A stretch of DNA of 64,000 nucleotides from JAXLVB01 sp046329195 (GCA_046329195.1 JAXLVB010000002.1:868001-932000), one strand, 5' to 3'. Positions 1-8,947 are shown, numbered from the stretch's first letter. Numbers and translations: made by a program. Notes: generated by a model from the letters alone, not told the origin.

Positions 1-27
1 ACGAGTAACTCACTCTGTTTTCCAAAC

Positions 28-58
28 AAAAACGCCGGCAGGTGATGCCGGCGTTTTT
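28..58. terminator. Bidirectional hairpin terminator
   Basis: A perfect 13-base inverted repeat (28-40 and 46-58) has a 5-base loop, with A-rich and T-rich outer ends. It lies about 50 bases beyond the aconitase stop and would end that leftward transcript. It may also end an unseen gene entering from the left. Confidence 0.8.
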
Positions 59-107
59 TATTAGAAAATTTTCTACTATCAATACAATCAGAAAAATCAA
101 TATTAAC

Positions 108-2369
108 TTATTGAATGCTCTTCCGAATGATGTTAAGTGCCCCACCTTCTTTAAACCATTCAATTTGTTGTTCGTTATAGGTGTGGTTTGCCAAGAATTC
201 GTCAGTAAAGCCGTCAGCATGATGAAGTACTACCGTCAACGGCTTGCCAGGAGCAAATTCTGTCAAGCCAAGGATGTCAATAGTATCGTCTTCTTGGAAT
301 TTGTCATAGTCGGCCGGATTAGCAAACGTTAAAGCCAACATACCTTGTTTCTTGAGGTTGGTTTCGTGGATACGAGCAAATGAACGAACCAAGATAACAC
401 GTACTCCCAAGTGACGTGGCTCCATGGCAGCGTGCTCACGAGAAGAGCCTTCACCGTAGTTTTCGTCGCCCACTACAATAGAGCCAATACCGGCAGCTTT
501 GTAGGCACGTTGAGTAGCAGGAACAGCCCCGTATTCACCAGTCAACTGGTTTTTAACAGTGTTGGCCTGTTCGTTGTAGAAGTTGATGGCACCTATCAAG
601 AGGTTGTTTGAGATATTGTCTAAGTGCCCACGGTATTTCAACCAAGGGCCAGCCATCGAGATGTGGTCGGTAGTACATTTACCTTTAGCCTTAATCAACA
701 ACTTCAAGCCTTTGAGGTCAGTACCTTCCCATGCCGCAAATGGATCTAACAATTGGAGGCGGTCAGAAGTAGGGCTTACTTTAACAGTTACTGTGGAGCC
801 GTCTTCAGCAGGAGCTTGATAGCCAGCATCTTCTACAGCAAAACCTTTTGGTGGAAGTTCCAAGCCTGTTGGTTCGTCAAGCATCACTTCTTCGCCGTCT
901 GTATTCACCAATTTATCAGTACGAGGGTCAAAAGTCAAGCGACCCGCAATGGCCATTGCAGTTACCATTTCTGGAGAAGCCACAAAAGCGTGTGTATTAG
1001 GGTTACCATCAGCACGCTTCGAGAAGTTACGGTTAAACGATGTGATGATTGAGTTTTTCTCTCCTTTTTCAGCACCATGACGTGCCCACTGACCGATGCA
1101 AGGGCCACAGGCATTCGCCAATACTACGCCACCGATTTTTGCAAAGGCATCTAAATAACCATCACGCTGAACAGTAAACCGAACTTGTTCCGAGCCAGGG
1201 GTAATCGTATATTCTGACGTTACTTTTAGTTTCTTGTTTGCAGCTTGCTCTGCCAATGAAGCCGCCCGGCTAATGTCTTCGTAAGAAGAGTTGGTACATG
1301 AGCCAATCAAACCAACCGAAAGGGTTTCTGGCCAGCCATTTTCTTTTACAGCAGCTGCAAACTTAGACAAAGGCCAAGCCAAATCAGGCGTAAACGGTCC
1401 GTTGATGTGTGGCTCCAACTCGCTCAAGTTTAATTCAATCACTTGGTCGTAATAAGACGCAGGGTCGGCATACACCTCAGCGTCGGGGCGCAGGTGGTCA
1501 GCCACGCTGTTTGCCAAATCAGCCAATTCTTCACGGCCCGTAGAGCGTAGGTAACGAGCCATGCTTTCATCATAAGCAAAAACAGAAGTGGTAGCTCCGA
1601 TCTCAGCGCCCATGTTGCAGATAGTACCTTTACCTGTACAAGACATGTTTTCAGAGCCTTCACCAAAGTATTCTACGATATAGCCAGTACCTCCTTTTAC
1701 GGTCAATTGGCCAGCAACCCAAAGAATTACGTCTTTTGCAGAAGCCCAGCCACTCAATTTACCTGTAAGTTTTACCCCTATGAGTTTTGGCATTTTGAGC
1801 TCCCAAGCCAAACCTGCCATCACATCGCAGGCATCGGCTCCACCCACACCAATGGCACACATACCCAAACCGCCCGCATTGGGAGTGTGAGAGTCAGTAC
1901 CAATCATCATACCGCCCGGAAACGCATAGTTTTCGAGCACTACCTGGTGGATAATACCCGCACCTGGCTTCCAAAAACCGATTCCGTATTTATCTGAAAC
2001 AGAAGCTAAAAAGTCATAAACTTCTTTATTGGCAGTGGTTGCAGTAGCTAAGTCTTCAGTAGCCCCAACTTTGGCCTGAATCAAGTGATCGCAGTGAACA
2101 GTCGAAGGCACTGCAACCGCTGGGCGTCCGGCTTGCATAAATTGCAACAAAGCCATCTGAGCAGTAGCATCTTGCATGGCTACTCGGTCTGGTGCAAAAT
2201 CAACGTAGTCTTTCCCACGTGTGTAGGCTTTAGTAGCCACACCTTCCCATAAGTGGTTATATAGAATTTTTTCGGCAAGAGTAAGCGGGCGACCCACTAT
2301 CTTCCGAGCGGCTTCTATGCGTTCGGGCATCCGGGCATACACCGCTTTAATCATTTCTATGTCAAACAT
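108..2369 (-). CDS. acn: Aconitate hydratase
   Basis: This TCA-cycle enzyme interconverts citrate and isocitrate with a [4Fe-4S] cluster in the cytoplasm. The three cluster cysteines are visible: Cys358 in GSCTNSS, and Cys421 and Cys424 in ACGPCIGQW. The swivel domain motif GEGSSREHAA is present near the C-terminus. I place the start at the ATG at 2369 (MFDIEMIKAVY), which gives about 753 residues, the usual size for the mitochondrial-type aconitase of Bacteroidota. The open frame extends 18 codons upstream, but that part does not look like the family and overlaps the promoter box. The gene appears monocistronic, with a terminator at 28-58. Confidence 0.97.
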   Translation of the reverse strand: MFDIEMIKAVYARMPERIEAARKIVGRPLTLAEKILYNHLWEGVATKAYTRGKDYVDFAPDRVAMQDATAQMALLQFMQAGRPAVAVPSTVHCDHLIQAKVGATEDLATATTANKEVYDFLASVSDKYGIGFWKPGAGIIHQVVLENYAFPGGMMIGTDSHTPNAGGLGMCAIGVGGADACDVMAGLAWELKMPKLIGVKLTGKLSGWASAKDVILWVAGQLTVKGGTGYIVEYFGEGSENMSCTGKGTICNMGAEIGATTSVFAYDESMARYLRSTGREELADLANSVADHLRPDAEVYADPASYYDQVIELNLSELEPHINGPFTPDLAWPLSKFAAAVKENGWPETLSVGLIGSCTNSSYEDISRAASLAEQAANKKLKVTSEYTITPGSEQVRFTVQRDGYLDAFAKIGGVVLANACGPCIGQWARHGAEKGEKNSIITSFNRNFSKRADGNPNTHAFVASPEMVTAMAIAGRLTFDPRTDKLVNTDGEEVMLDEPTGLELPPKGFAVEDAGYQAPAEDGSTVTVKVSPTSDRLQLLDPFAAWEGTDLKGLKLLIKAKGKCTTDHISMAGPWLKYRGHLDNISNNLLIGAINFYNEQANTVKNQLTGEYGAVPATQRAYKAAGIGSIVVGDENYGEGSSREHAAMEPRHLGVRVILVRSFARIHETNLKKQGMLALTFANPADYDKFQEDDTIDILGLTEFAPGKPLTVVLHHADGFTDEFLANHTYNEQQIEWFKEGGALNIIRKSIQ

Positions 2370-2407
2370 GGATAATGAAGAATTTAAAGGTTTACTCGTT
2401 TGAACCC

Positions 2408-2415
2408 CAAAGGTA
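2408..2415 (-). promoter_or_regulatory. -7 promoter box of acn
   Basis: On the minus strand this reads TACCTTTG, a perfect match to the Bacteroidota -7 element TAnnTTTG, about 40 bases before the chosen acn start. I see no TTG at the usual -33 spacing, so this is a candidate only. Confidence 0.5.
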
Positions 2416-2553
2416 CGCAACAACCTTTATATTTGATAAGAAAAGGCTGCTAAAAACATCGTTCGCTCTCTGCGCTGTTTTGGCGAGTTGCCCACTCTTC
2501 ACTAACTTACTGATTAATAAACCAATACAACCATTCAATGGTATGGCCTATAT

Positions 2554-3942
2554 TTAGATAGTCTGCGAAAACAAAGCCTGCTTGGGGTTAGCCCGTAGCA
2601 ACCGCTTATCAAAAGCCATGCAAATATTACGAATAAACGGTCGCCCTTGAGGGTGTATTCGTACACTAGTTGGAGTAAAATCGAGTAAATTATCTTCTTT
2701 AAATACCTCTAAACGATGCAGTAAATTCTCTAACTCGTTGGATCCCCAATCTGCTGAGGACCAAGTTGTTTTAAATTGACAGATGAGGTTGAGAATTTGT
2801 TGGCGAATAAACAAATCTTCTTGATTGAGCACATGGCCACGTAGCAAAGGCAACTCACCTCTATTGACATCGGCCAAGTAGTCGTCAATACCTTTTTTAT
2901 TTTGAGCAAATGCGGACCACGCATCGCTGATGGCTGAAGCCCCCAAGCCTATCATGAGTTTTGATTGGGTAGTCGTGTATCCCATAAAATTTCGGTGCAA
3001 TGTACCATTCAACATGGACTCTGTCATTGAGTCAGTAGAAAGAGCAAAATGATCCATTCCGATTTCATGGTAACCGTTTGCTTCAAAAAGGCTACGTCCA
3101 AGTTCATACAAAGCACGTTTTTGAGCACCCGAGGGTAAGTCATGGTCTTCAAAGCCACGTTGGCCGTTACCTTTGAGCCAGGGCACATGAGCATACGAAT
3201 AAAACGCCAATCGGTCAGGACGCAACGTTATCGTTTGTTCGACCGTATATTGGATTGACTCCAACGACTGAAACGGCAAGCCAAATACTAAGTCGTGGCT
3301 AATAGAAGTATAACCAATACGCCGGGCCAATGCCGTCACTTGTTTGACCTGTTCAAAAGGCTGGATTCGGTGTATGGCTCTCTGAACTTGCGGGTCATAA
3401 TCCTGTACGCCAAAACTCACTCTACGAAATCCCAACTCAAATAAGGTCTGTAGATGAGCCTCAGTGGTATTGTTGGGATGTCCTTCAAAGCCAAACTCAT
3501 GGTTGGAGGCTATTGTAGCTCCGGTTAATAGTCCTTTAATCAACTTTTGAAGATTTTCTGGACTAAAAAAACTGGGGGTACCACCACCCAAGTGAATTTC
3601 GGCAATGTGGGGTGCGGTTTTAAACTGTTGTTTGTACATCGCCCATTCGTTCAGTAGGGCTTCGATGTAAGGTTCTTCTACGCTGTGGTTCTTAGTAATA
3701 CGCTTGTGGCACGCACAAAACGTACAAAGACTCTCGCAGTAAGGCAAATGAACGTACAAGCTAAGACCACGGGATTGATTAGTGGCTGAAAAAGTAGATT
3801 GCAGATGAGAAGCCCACGTTGAAGCTGGCAGATTCTCGTTTTCCCAAAATGGCACTGCAGGATAACTGGTGTATCGGGGTCCTGCTACATTATACTTTTG
3901 TATTAATTGAAGTGGAGTAGAGGTAGCAATTAAAGGAATCAT
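2554..3942 (-). CDS. hemN: Oxygen-independent coproporphyrinogen III oxidase
   Basis: This radical-SAM enzyme of heme synthesis converts coproporphyrinogen III to protoporphyrinogen IX without oxygen. The HemN cysteine motif is present as Cys69, Cys73, Cys76 and Cys78 (CESLCTFCAC), followed by GGGTPS, which contacts SAM. The N-terminal RYTSYP is typical of true HemN rather than the heme chaperone HemW. At 462 residues the length matches HemN. The start is the ATG at 3942. The upstream region has a -7 box and an FNR-type palindrome, which fits anaerobic activation. Confidence 0.95.
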   Translation of the reverse strand: MIPLIATSTPLQLIQKYNVAGPRYTSYPAVPFWENENLPASTWASHLQSTFSATNQSRGLSLYVHLPYCESLCTFCACHKRITKNHSVEEPYIEALLNEWAMYKQQFKTAPHIAEIHLGGGTPSFFSPENLQKLIKGLLTGATIASNHEFGFEGHPNNTTEAHLQTLFELGFRRVSFGVQDYDPQVQRAIHRIQPFEQVKQVTALARRIGYTSISHDLVFGLPFQSLESIQYTVEQTITLRPDRLAFYSYAHVPWLKGNGQRGFEDHDLPSGAQKRALYELGRSLFEANGYHEIGMDHFALSTDSMTESMLNGTLHRNFMGYTTTQSKLMIGLGASAISDAWSAFAQNKKGIDDYLADVNRGELPLLRGHVLNQEDLFIRQQILNLICQFKTTWSSADWGSNELENLLHRLEVFKEDNLLDFTPTSVRIHPQGRPFIRNICMAFDKRLLRANPKQALFSQTI

Positions 3943-3959
3943 AGCTGTGAAATTTTGAA

Positions 3960-4002
3960 CAAAAGTAGTTGGACTGCTCAGTTGAAGAAATGATAAAAAT
4001 CA
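3960..4002 (-). promoter_or_regulatory. hemN promoter with FNR/CRP-type site
   Basis: The minus strand carries TACTTTTG (3960-3967), a perfect Bacteroidota -7 box. A TGAT-N4-ATCA palindrome at 3991-4002 has its centre about 40 bases upstream of the expected transcription start. No TTG lies at -33. The palindrome has the core of the FNR/CRP consensus, and its position is that of a class II activator. Confidence 0.6.
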
Positions 4003-4099
4003 CTATACTCTCCCCTATTCTATCAAAAAAATCAAGAAAACTTTTTACTTATTCCATTGGTTTAGCACGTTAATGAACCATTTTTAAGAATCCTTGCTT

Positions 4100-4107
4100 T
4101 ATATTTG
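4100..4107 (+). promoter_or_regulatory. Candidate -7 box of topA
   Basis: TATATTTG matches TAnnTTTG exactly and lies 138 bases before topA, implying a leader of about 130 bases. A -33 TTG at standard spacing is not clear. I see nothing else in the 300-base gap 3943-4244 apart from the hemN control region. Confidence 0.4.
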
Positions 4108-4244
4108 GAACATTTTCGATGTAAAAGATACACATCCATTCAAAAAATCGCTAACCCAAACAATCAAAAACTTTCCCTTGATTGGCGGGCTACCTGTACA
4201 GAATCGGCTCATAGCCAAGACTTTACTCAACGACACTTATTATT

Positions 4245-6725
4245 ATGTCTAAAAACTTAGTTATTGTAGAATCTCCGGCAAAAGCCAAAACCATTGAAGG
4301 ATACTTAGGCAAAGACTTCATTGTTAAGTCGAGCTTTGGGCATGTGCGTGACTTGCCCAAAGATGATAAAGCAATAGATATTAAAAATGGCTACAAGCCT
4401 GTTTATGAAATTTCGCCCGAAAAAATCCAAGTAGTCAACGAACTCAAAAAAATCGCAAAACAGTCTGAAGATGTTTGGCTTGCTACTGACGATGACCGTG
4501 AAGGTGAGGCCATTTCATGGCATTTGAAAGAAGCATTAGGCTTAAAAGACAATACCAAACGAATTGTATTTAGAGAAATCACCAAAAATGCCATTCTCAA
4601 GGCCATTCAGAAACCTCGCCAAATTGACATGGATTTGGTGAACGCCCAGCAAGCTCGTCGAATTTTGGACCGATTGATTGGATTTGAATTGTCACCCGTG
4701 CTGTGGGACAAAATCAAAGCAGGGCTTTCGGCAGGTCGTGTGCAGTCTGTGGCAGTTCGGTTGGTAGTCGAAAGAGAGCGAGATATTGAGAATTTTAATA
4801 CAAAATCTTCGTACAAAATCACTGCCTTATTTGATTTGGCAGGAGGAAAAACGCTTTCAGCCGAATTGCCGAAAAATTTTGAAACCGAAAAAGAGGCAGT
4901 AGAATTTTTAGAGAAATGTAAAGGCGCTCAATTCAAAATAAAAGGTTTAGAAACTAAACCAGCCAAAAAATCCCCAGCGCCGCCCTTTACCACTTCTACA
5001 TTACAGCAAGAAGCCTCACGAAAATTGAACTACTCAGTAGCTCAAACCATGACACTGGCACAGAAACTGTACGAATCAGGTAAAATTTCTTACATGCGTA
5101 CCGATTCGACAAACCTTTCGGAAGAAGCCATCGGCAAGGCAAAAAGTGAAATCACCACTTCGTTTGGCAGCCAGTATTCAAACCCACGTCAGTACAAAAC
5201 CAAGTCAGAGTCGGCGCAAGAAGCCCACGAAGCCATTCGTCCTACCGACTTTTCAGTAAACCAAGCAGGTGACAATCGGAACGAACAGCGGCTCTATGAA
5301 TTGATTTGGAAACGAGCTATTGCTTCTCAAATGGCTGATGCACAGCTCGAACGCACCATTGCCACCATTTCGATTTCGACGGTTCCGCAAGAACTCATTG
5401 CTACGGGCGAAGTCATCAAGTTTGATGGATTTTTGAAAGTTTATCTCGAATCGAAGGACGACGAAGACGAAGAAAGCAAAGGGATGCTTCCGCCACTGAC
5501 CATAGGGCAAGTCTTAGAGTTGAATAACCTCAAAGCTACGGAACGTTTTTCTCGGCCAGCCGCACGCTACACCGAAGCAAGTTTGGTAAAACAGCTCGAA
5601 GAAATGGGTATTGGCCGACCATCTACCTACGCCCCTACCATCTCGACCATCATCAAGCGAGAGTATGTGGTCAAAGAAGACCGCCCCGGCAAAGAGCGTA
5701 GTTTTAACGAATACGTGCTCAAATCCAATACCATTACTTCCAAAACACAAAAAGAAACGTACGGTACCGAAAAAGCTAAGTTGTTCCCAACCAGTATTGG
5801 TATGGTAGTCAACGACTTTCTGGTAGAACACTTCGACTCAGTGGTGAATTATTCTTTCACTGCCAGCATGGAACGAGAGTTTGACGAAATTGCAGAAGGC
5901 AAAATCCAATGGGGTACGATGATTGATAGTTTTTATCAAGATTTCCATAAAACCATCGAGAAAAGCCAAAGTGCTAAATTCAGTTCGGAGTCGAATACCC
6001 GCCATGTTGGGATCGACCCCACCACTGGTAAGCCTGTGAGTGTACGTATGGGTAAATTTGGCCCCTATGCACAGATTGGTGAGACTGAAAACGGCATTAA
6101 GCCTCGCTATGCTCCGCTCAAGAAAGGTCAATTACTCAGCTCTGTAAGCTTAGAAGAAGTGTTGGACTTATTCAAATTGCCTCGTGAAGTTGGTTTTTAT
6201 GAAGAGAAGCCACTCATTGTAGGCATTGGAAAATTAGGGCCTTACGTTCGTCACGACGAAAAATTCTATTCCCTCGGCAAGGACGATGATCCCTTAGAGG
6301 TCACAGAAGAGCGTTGTATTGAGTTAATTGAAGACAAGCGTAAAACCGAAGGAGGCGATACCATTGGCACCTACGAAGGTAAACCTCTCATCACTGGCAA
6401 GGGCAAATACGGCCCTTACGTTAAGCACGACGACAAATACTACTCGCTCTCCAAAAGCGATTCGTTGGTCAGCCTTTCTCAAGCCAGGGCTATTGAAATT
6501 ATTGAGCAGAAACGATTGGTTGAAAGCAACAAGTTCCTCAAGGAATTCCCTGAAAACGAAAGCGTAAAGGTTGTAAACGGCATGTACGGCCCCTACATTG
6601 CCATAGGCAAACGCAATATCAAAATTCCTAAAGACAAAAATCCAGCCGAATTGACCTTGGCCGATTGCTTGGCTCTGGCCGAAGAAGCGCCTGCTACCAA
6701 AAACAAGCCAACTCGAAAAAAATAG
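4245..6725 (+). CDS. topA: DNA topoisomerase I
   Basis: This type IA topoisomerase relaxes negative supercoils through a covalent tyrosine intermediate. The TOPRIM domain is at the N-terminus, with Glu9 in VESPAKAKT and the acidic triad in TDDDREGEA (Asp82, Asp84, Glu86). The catalytic Tyr283 sits in ISYMRTDS. The last 230 or so residues hold several topoisomerase C-terminal repeats of the form GPYV.H..K.YSL. No CxxC zinc ribbons are present, unlike the E. coli enzyme. The protein has 826 residues and ends in a lysine-rich tail. The Sir2 gene starts 7 bases after its stop, so the two are probably co-transcribed. Confidence 0.97.
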   Translation: MSKNLVIVESPAKAKTIEGYLGKDFIVKSSFGHVRDLPKDDKAIDIKNGYKPVYEISPEKIQVVNELKKIAKQSEDVWLATDDDREGEAISWHLKEALGLKDNTKRIVFREITKNAILKAIQKPRQIDMDLVNAQQARRILDRLIGFELSPVLWDKIKAGLSAGRVQSVAVRLVVERERDIENFNTKSSYKITALFDLAGGKTLSAELPKNFETEKEAVEFLEKCKGAQFKIKGLETKPAKKSPAPPFTTSTLQQEASRKLNYSVAQTMTLAQKLYESGKISYMRTDSTNLSEEAIGKAKSEITTSFGSQYSNPRQYKTKSESAQEAHEAIRPTDFSVNQAGDNRNEQRLYELIWKRAIASQMADAQLERTIATISISTVPQELIATGEVIKFDGFLKVYLESKDDEDEESKGMLPPLTIGQVLELNNLKATERFSRPAARYTEASLVKQLEEMGIGRPSTYAPTISTIIKREYVVKEDRPGKERSFNEYVLKSNTITSKTQKETYGTEKAKLFPTSIGMVVNDFLVEHFDSVVNYSFTASMEREFDEIAEGKIQWGTMIDSFYQDFHKTIEKSQSAKFSSESNTRHVGIDPTTGKPVSVRMGKFGPYAQIGETENGIKPRYAPLKKGQLLSSVSLEEVLDLFKLPREVGFYEEKPLIVGIGKLGPYVRHDEKFYSLGKDDDPLEVTEERCIELIEDKRKTEGGDTIGTYEGKPLITGKGKYGPYVKHDDKYYSLSKSDSLVSLSQARAIEIIEQKRLVESNKFLKEFPENESVKVVNGMYGPYIAIGKRNIKIPKDKNPAELTLADCLALAEEAPATKNKPTRKK

Positions 6726-6732
6726 CAATATC

Positions 6733-7431
6733 GTGGCAACAAAGAAGAAATTAGTGGTTCTTTCTGGTGCAGGTATTTCTGCCGAAAGCGGCATCAAGAC
6801 CTTTCGGGATTCAGATGGGCTTTGGGAAAACCATTCGATTGAAGATGTAGCCACGCCCGAAGGTTGGCGCAAAAACCCTGCTTTGGTGTTAGACTTTTAC
6901 AACCAACGCCGCCGCCAACTATTTACGGTTGAGCCTAACAAGGCGCATTACCTTCTCGCTCAATTAGAACAGGATTTTGACGTGCACATCATTACCCAAA
7001 ACGTGGATGATTTGCACGAACGAGCTGGCTCTACCCAAGTGCTTCACCTTCACGGCGAACTCCGGAAGGTGCGCAGCACCAAAAACCCTGCCCTTATTTA
7101 TGAATGGGATGGTGACGTAAAGCTGGGCGAAGACTACTGCGAGCTTGGCTCTCAGCTACGCCCTCATATTGTTTGGTTTGGCGAAGCCGTTCCTGCTATC
7201 GAAGACGCCGCCCTCATTGCCTCTGAAGCTGATATTTTTGTGGTAGTTGGCACCTCTATGCAGGTGTATCCAGCCGCAGGGCTTATTCATTACGTTCCTA
7301 AGCAAGCCCCAAAGTTTGTCATAGACCCCCATATCCCAAGCCTCCAGCCTCAAAAAAAACTTACATTCATTGCCGAAAAAGCCACGGTTGGAATGGAGCA
7401 GTTGGTGAGGGTGTTGAGCGAGTTAACCTAA
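6733..7431 (+). CDS. cobB: Sir2-family NAD-dependent protein deacylase
   Basis: This sirtuin removes acyl groups from lysines using NAD+. Visible motifs are GAGISAESGI (NAD binding), TQNVDDLHERAGS (Gln89, Asn90, Asp92), catalytic His107 in LHLHGEL, and GTSMQVYPAAG. Tyr56 and Arg59 in FYNQRRR match the Tyr/Arg pair that lets CobB and SIRT5 accept succinyl-lysine. The small domain keeps only one cysteine (in EDYCELG), so the usual four-cysteine zinc site is lost. I use the GTG at 6733, the only start before the GAG motif that gives a normal N-terminus. The gene lies 7 bases after topA and is probably translated from the same message. Confidence 0.9.
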   Translation: MATKKKLVVLSGAGISAESGIKTFRDSDGLWENHSIEDVATPEGWRKNPALVLDFYNQRRRQLFTVEPNKAHYLLAQLEQDFDVHIITQNVDDLHERAGSTQVLHLHGELRKVRSTKNPALIYEWDGDVKLGEDYCELGSQLRPHIVWFGEAVPAIEDAALIASEADIFVVVGTSMQVYPAAGLIHYVPKQAPKFVIDPHIPSLQPQKKLTFIAEKATVGMEQLVRVLSELT

Positions 7432-7496
7432 TAAATGTCTTTCGAATCAACAATCATAGTTATCAAAAAGCTAATCTTTTCTAATGGTTTGCCAAC

Positions 7497-7522
7497 AAAA
7501 AAGCCCCAGATGGGGCTTTTTA
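7497..7522. terminator. Hairpin terminator between cobB and csp
   Basis: AAAAGCCCC and GGGGCTTTT flank a 4-base loop, giving a strong stem with A and T tracts on both sides. It sits between the convergent Sir2 and cold-shock genes and can serve both. Confidence 0.85.
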
Positions 7523-7540
7523 TTGGGTAATATGGTAAGC

Positions 7541-7732
7541 TTAGGCTAAGCGTACATTAACGGCGTTTAAACCCCGTTGGCCTTGCTGAACTTCATACAT
7601 CACTTTATCGTTTTCTTTAATTTCGCTGGTCAAACCCGACACGTGAACAAAAATATCTTCACTACCATTGGCCGGTGTTATGAATCCGAATCGTTTAGAT
7701 TCGTTAAAGAACTTTACGGTACCTTCTTGCAT
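7541..7732 (-). CDS. Cold-shock protein, CspA family
   Basis: This 63-residue single cold-shock domain binds single-stranded nucleic acid and acts as an RNA chaperone. Both RNA-binding motifs are visible: RNP1-like KRFGFITP and RNP2-like DIFVHVSG. The start MQEGTVKFFNESK is typical of Bacteroidota Csp proteins. It lies 27 bases downstream of a second cold-shock-domain gene on the same strand, so the two probably form an operon. Confidence 0.95.
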   Translation of the reverse strand: MQEGTVKFFNESKRFGFITPANGSEDIFVHVSGLTSEIKENDKVMYEVQQGQRGLNAVNVRLA

Positions 7733-7759
7733 TGTTTTTATTGATTAAAATTGAAAAAA

Positions 7760-8197
7760 TTAACTGCTTTTCCTCACCTTAATAGCCGCATAGCCTTTGG
7801 GTGTTTTTTCTTTTTCAAAAACTACTCGGTCTTTTTCTTGAATAGCTTCCAAAAATTTATTACTATGAACAAAAATACTGGCACGTGTTTTATCTTCTGT
7901 GATAAAGCCATACCCTTTGTCCAAAAAGTAAGAAGACACGATGCCTGTGTACTCCTGCTGGGATTCTGACTGCGAAGACATGTCTAACGAAATATCCTTA
8001 GCATTGATTTTTCGTCTGAATTGCTTATCAGGTGGAACGTCTGTCAGATTGCCAAACTCATCAAGATAAACCGTCATTTCTTCTAAGCTCTTCCCTTTGT
8101 TGTTGTTAGTTTTGCGTTCCTCTCTTCGTTCGGCTTTATCTTGCTTCTTTTTAGCTTTCTTCTTTTGCATTTCTTTTTTTGAAAAAGTCTCTGCCAT
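7760..8197 (-). CDS. Cold-shock-domain protein with basic N-terminal tail
   Basis: The C-terminal 65 or so residues form a cold-shock domain (YTGIVSSYFLDKGYGFITED, then ASIFVHSNKF). It is preceded by a very basic, lysine-rich N-terminal segment (residues 6-36) and a short linker with YLDEFGNLTDVPP. This two-part layout is common in Bacteroidota. The tail probably adds non-specific RNA binding. It is the first gene of a pair with the downstream csp. Confidence 0.88.
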   Translation of the reverse strand: MAETFSKKEMQKKKAKKKQDKAERREERKTNNNKGKSLEEMTVYLDEFGNLTDVPPDKQFRRKINAKDISLDMSSQSESQQEYTGIVSSYFLDKGYGFITEDKTRASIFVHSNKFLEAIQEKDRVVFEKEKTPKGYAAIKVRKSS

Positions 8198-8371
8198 ACA
8201 GTTGAGTGTGTTTTAAAGGTTTGTCAATCGTTTGCATTTATCCCCTCACCTTTTCATCTATTTCAAAACCAAGGAGCCTCCTGCAAAAGCTGCTCTTTCC
8301 AGAGGGTTGTGGGTAGTCTTATCCTTTTGTCTAAGAAATTTCAAACAGAACATACCGTCAATGAGAATCCG

Positions 8372-8548
8372 TTATGCAGTAATTCTTCGAGATGGCCCTA
8401 ACACAACTCTCTGATTATTCATTGTATCAAAAGCACCTGTGTTGAGGGTTTTGACAAATGCTGGACTTTTTTGATTGACTTGAGTAATTAAGAAACCCAG
8501 TAAGTCTTTGAGTTGGCTAAAAGTATTTTGTTCGCTTAAAAATTTAGA
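8372..8548 (-). pseudogene. Truncated coding remnant, unknown
   Basis: The minus strand has 58 sense codons between a stop at 8549-8551 and the stop at 8372-8374. The only ATG is near the 3' end, and no other plausible start codon introduces the frame. The composition looks protein-like (LKDLLGFLITQVNQ, then NNQRVVLGPSRRITA). It reads as the C-terminal end of a lost gene. I do not recognise the family. Confidence 0.3.
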
Positions 8549-8574
8549 TTACCCCAATATGGTCATAAAATAGT

Positions 8575-8670
8575 CTTGTGCGGCAGCTGGAAAAGCGAGA
8601 ACTGAGAGAGAAAGTGTATTCTAAACTACGTCAGGAAAAGCAAAGGCAGAAGCCAAAAAGTAAGTATTGA
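8575..8670 (+). pseudogene. Short charged coding remnant
   Basis: One plus-strand frame ends in a basic helix-like tail (QLEKRELREKVYSKLRQEKQ) and a TGA at 8668. The only possible start, a GTG near 8578, would give about 31 residues. It is likely a gene end that lost its body; the family is unknown. Confidence 0.2.
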
Positions 8671-8690
8671 TGCAAAGGTACTTCAAATAA

Positions 8691-8861
8691 TTGGATTTAT
8701 GTTGTTTTAGATGCACGAAACTTTGTAACTTATTACTTTTAGGGTTTGCTTTTTACCTACTCTTTGCCCTACAAAGAGCTTACCATGTCCCCAAAATGAC
8801 GTGGGTTACTTACCTTGCTACCACATTCTTTGCATTTATTTGTATGCCCACGTTTAGTTAG
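8691..8861 (+). pseudogene. Membrane-protein 3'-end remnant
   Basis: This plus-strand frame carries two hydrophobic stretches (NLLLLGFAFYLLFALQRAYH and TWVTYLATTFFAFICMP) and ends at TAG 8859-8861. It looks like the last helices of a membrane protein whose 5' part is gone. The remainder of the 750-base gap 8198-8947 holds no intact gene that I can support. Confidence 0.25.
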
Positions 8862-8898
8862 CCATATACCTAAATTATGAAAGTTTTTCTCCTAAAAT

Positions 8899-8945
8899 TT
8901 GCGTAGTTAAATAACTACATATAAATTTGTAGTCAAATAACTACA
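8899..8945 (+). promoter_or_regulatory. ArsR operon promoter with two operators
   Basis: A textbook Bacteroidota promoter is present: TTTG (8899-8902), 20 bases, then TAAATTTG (8923-8930). A palindrome GTAGTTA-AA-TAACTAC (8904-8919) fills the spacer. A second copy with one changed base, GTAGTCA-AA-TAACTAC, spans 8930-8945, covering the start site and ending 2 bases before the ArsR start codon. The two are 26 bases apart. This layout fits autorepression by the ArsR protein encoded directly downstream. Confidence 0.8.
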
Positions 8946-8947
8946 CA

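Noticed and set aside
6324..6872. 182-residue minus-strand ORF across the topA end
   Set aside because: It is antisense to topA and the sirtuin gene, low-complexity in F and V, and has no family resemblance.
8232..8414. 60-codon plus-strand ORF in the gene-poor stretch
   Set aside because: It runs antisense to the better remnant frame at 8372-8548 and has no start signal or plausible protein character.
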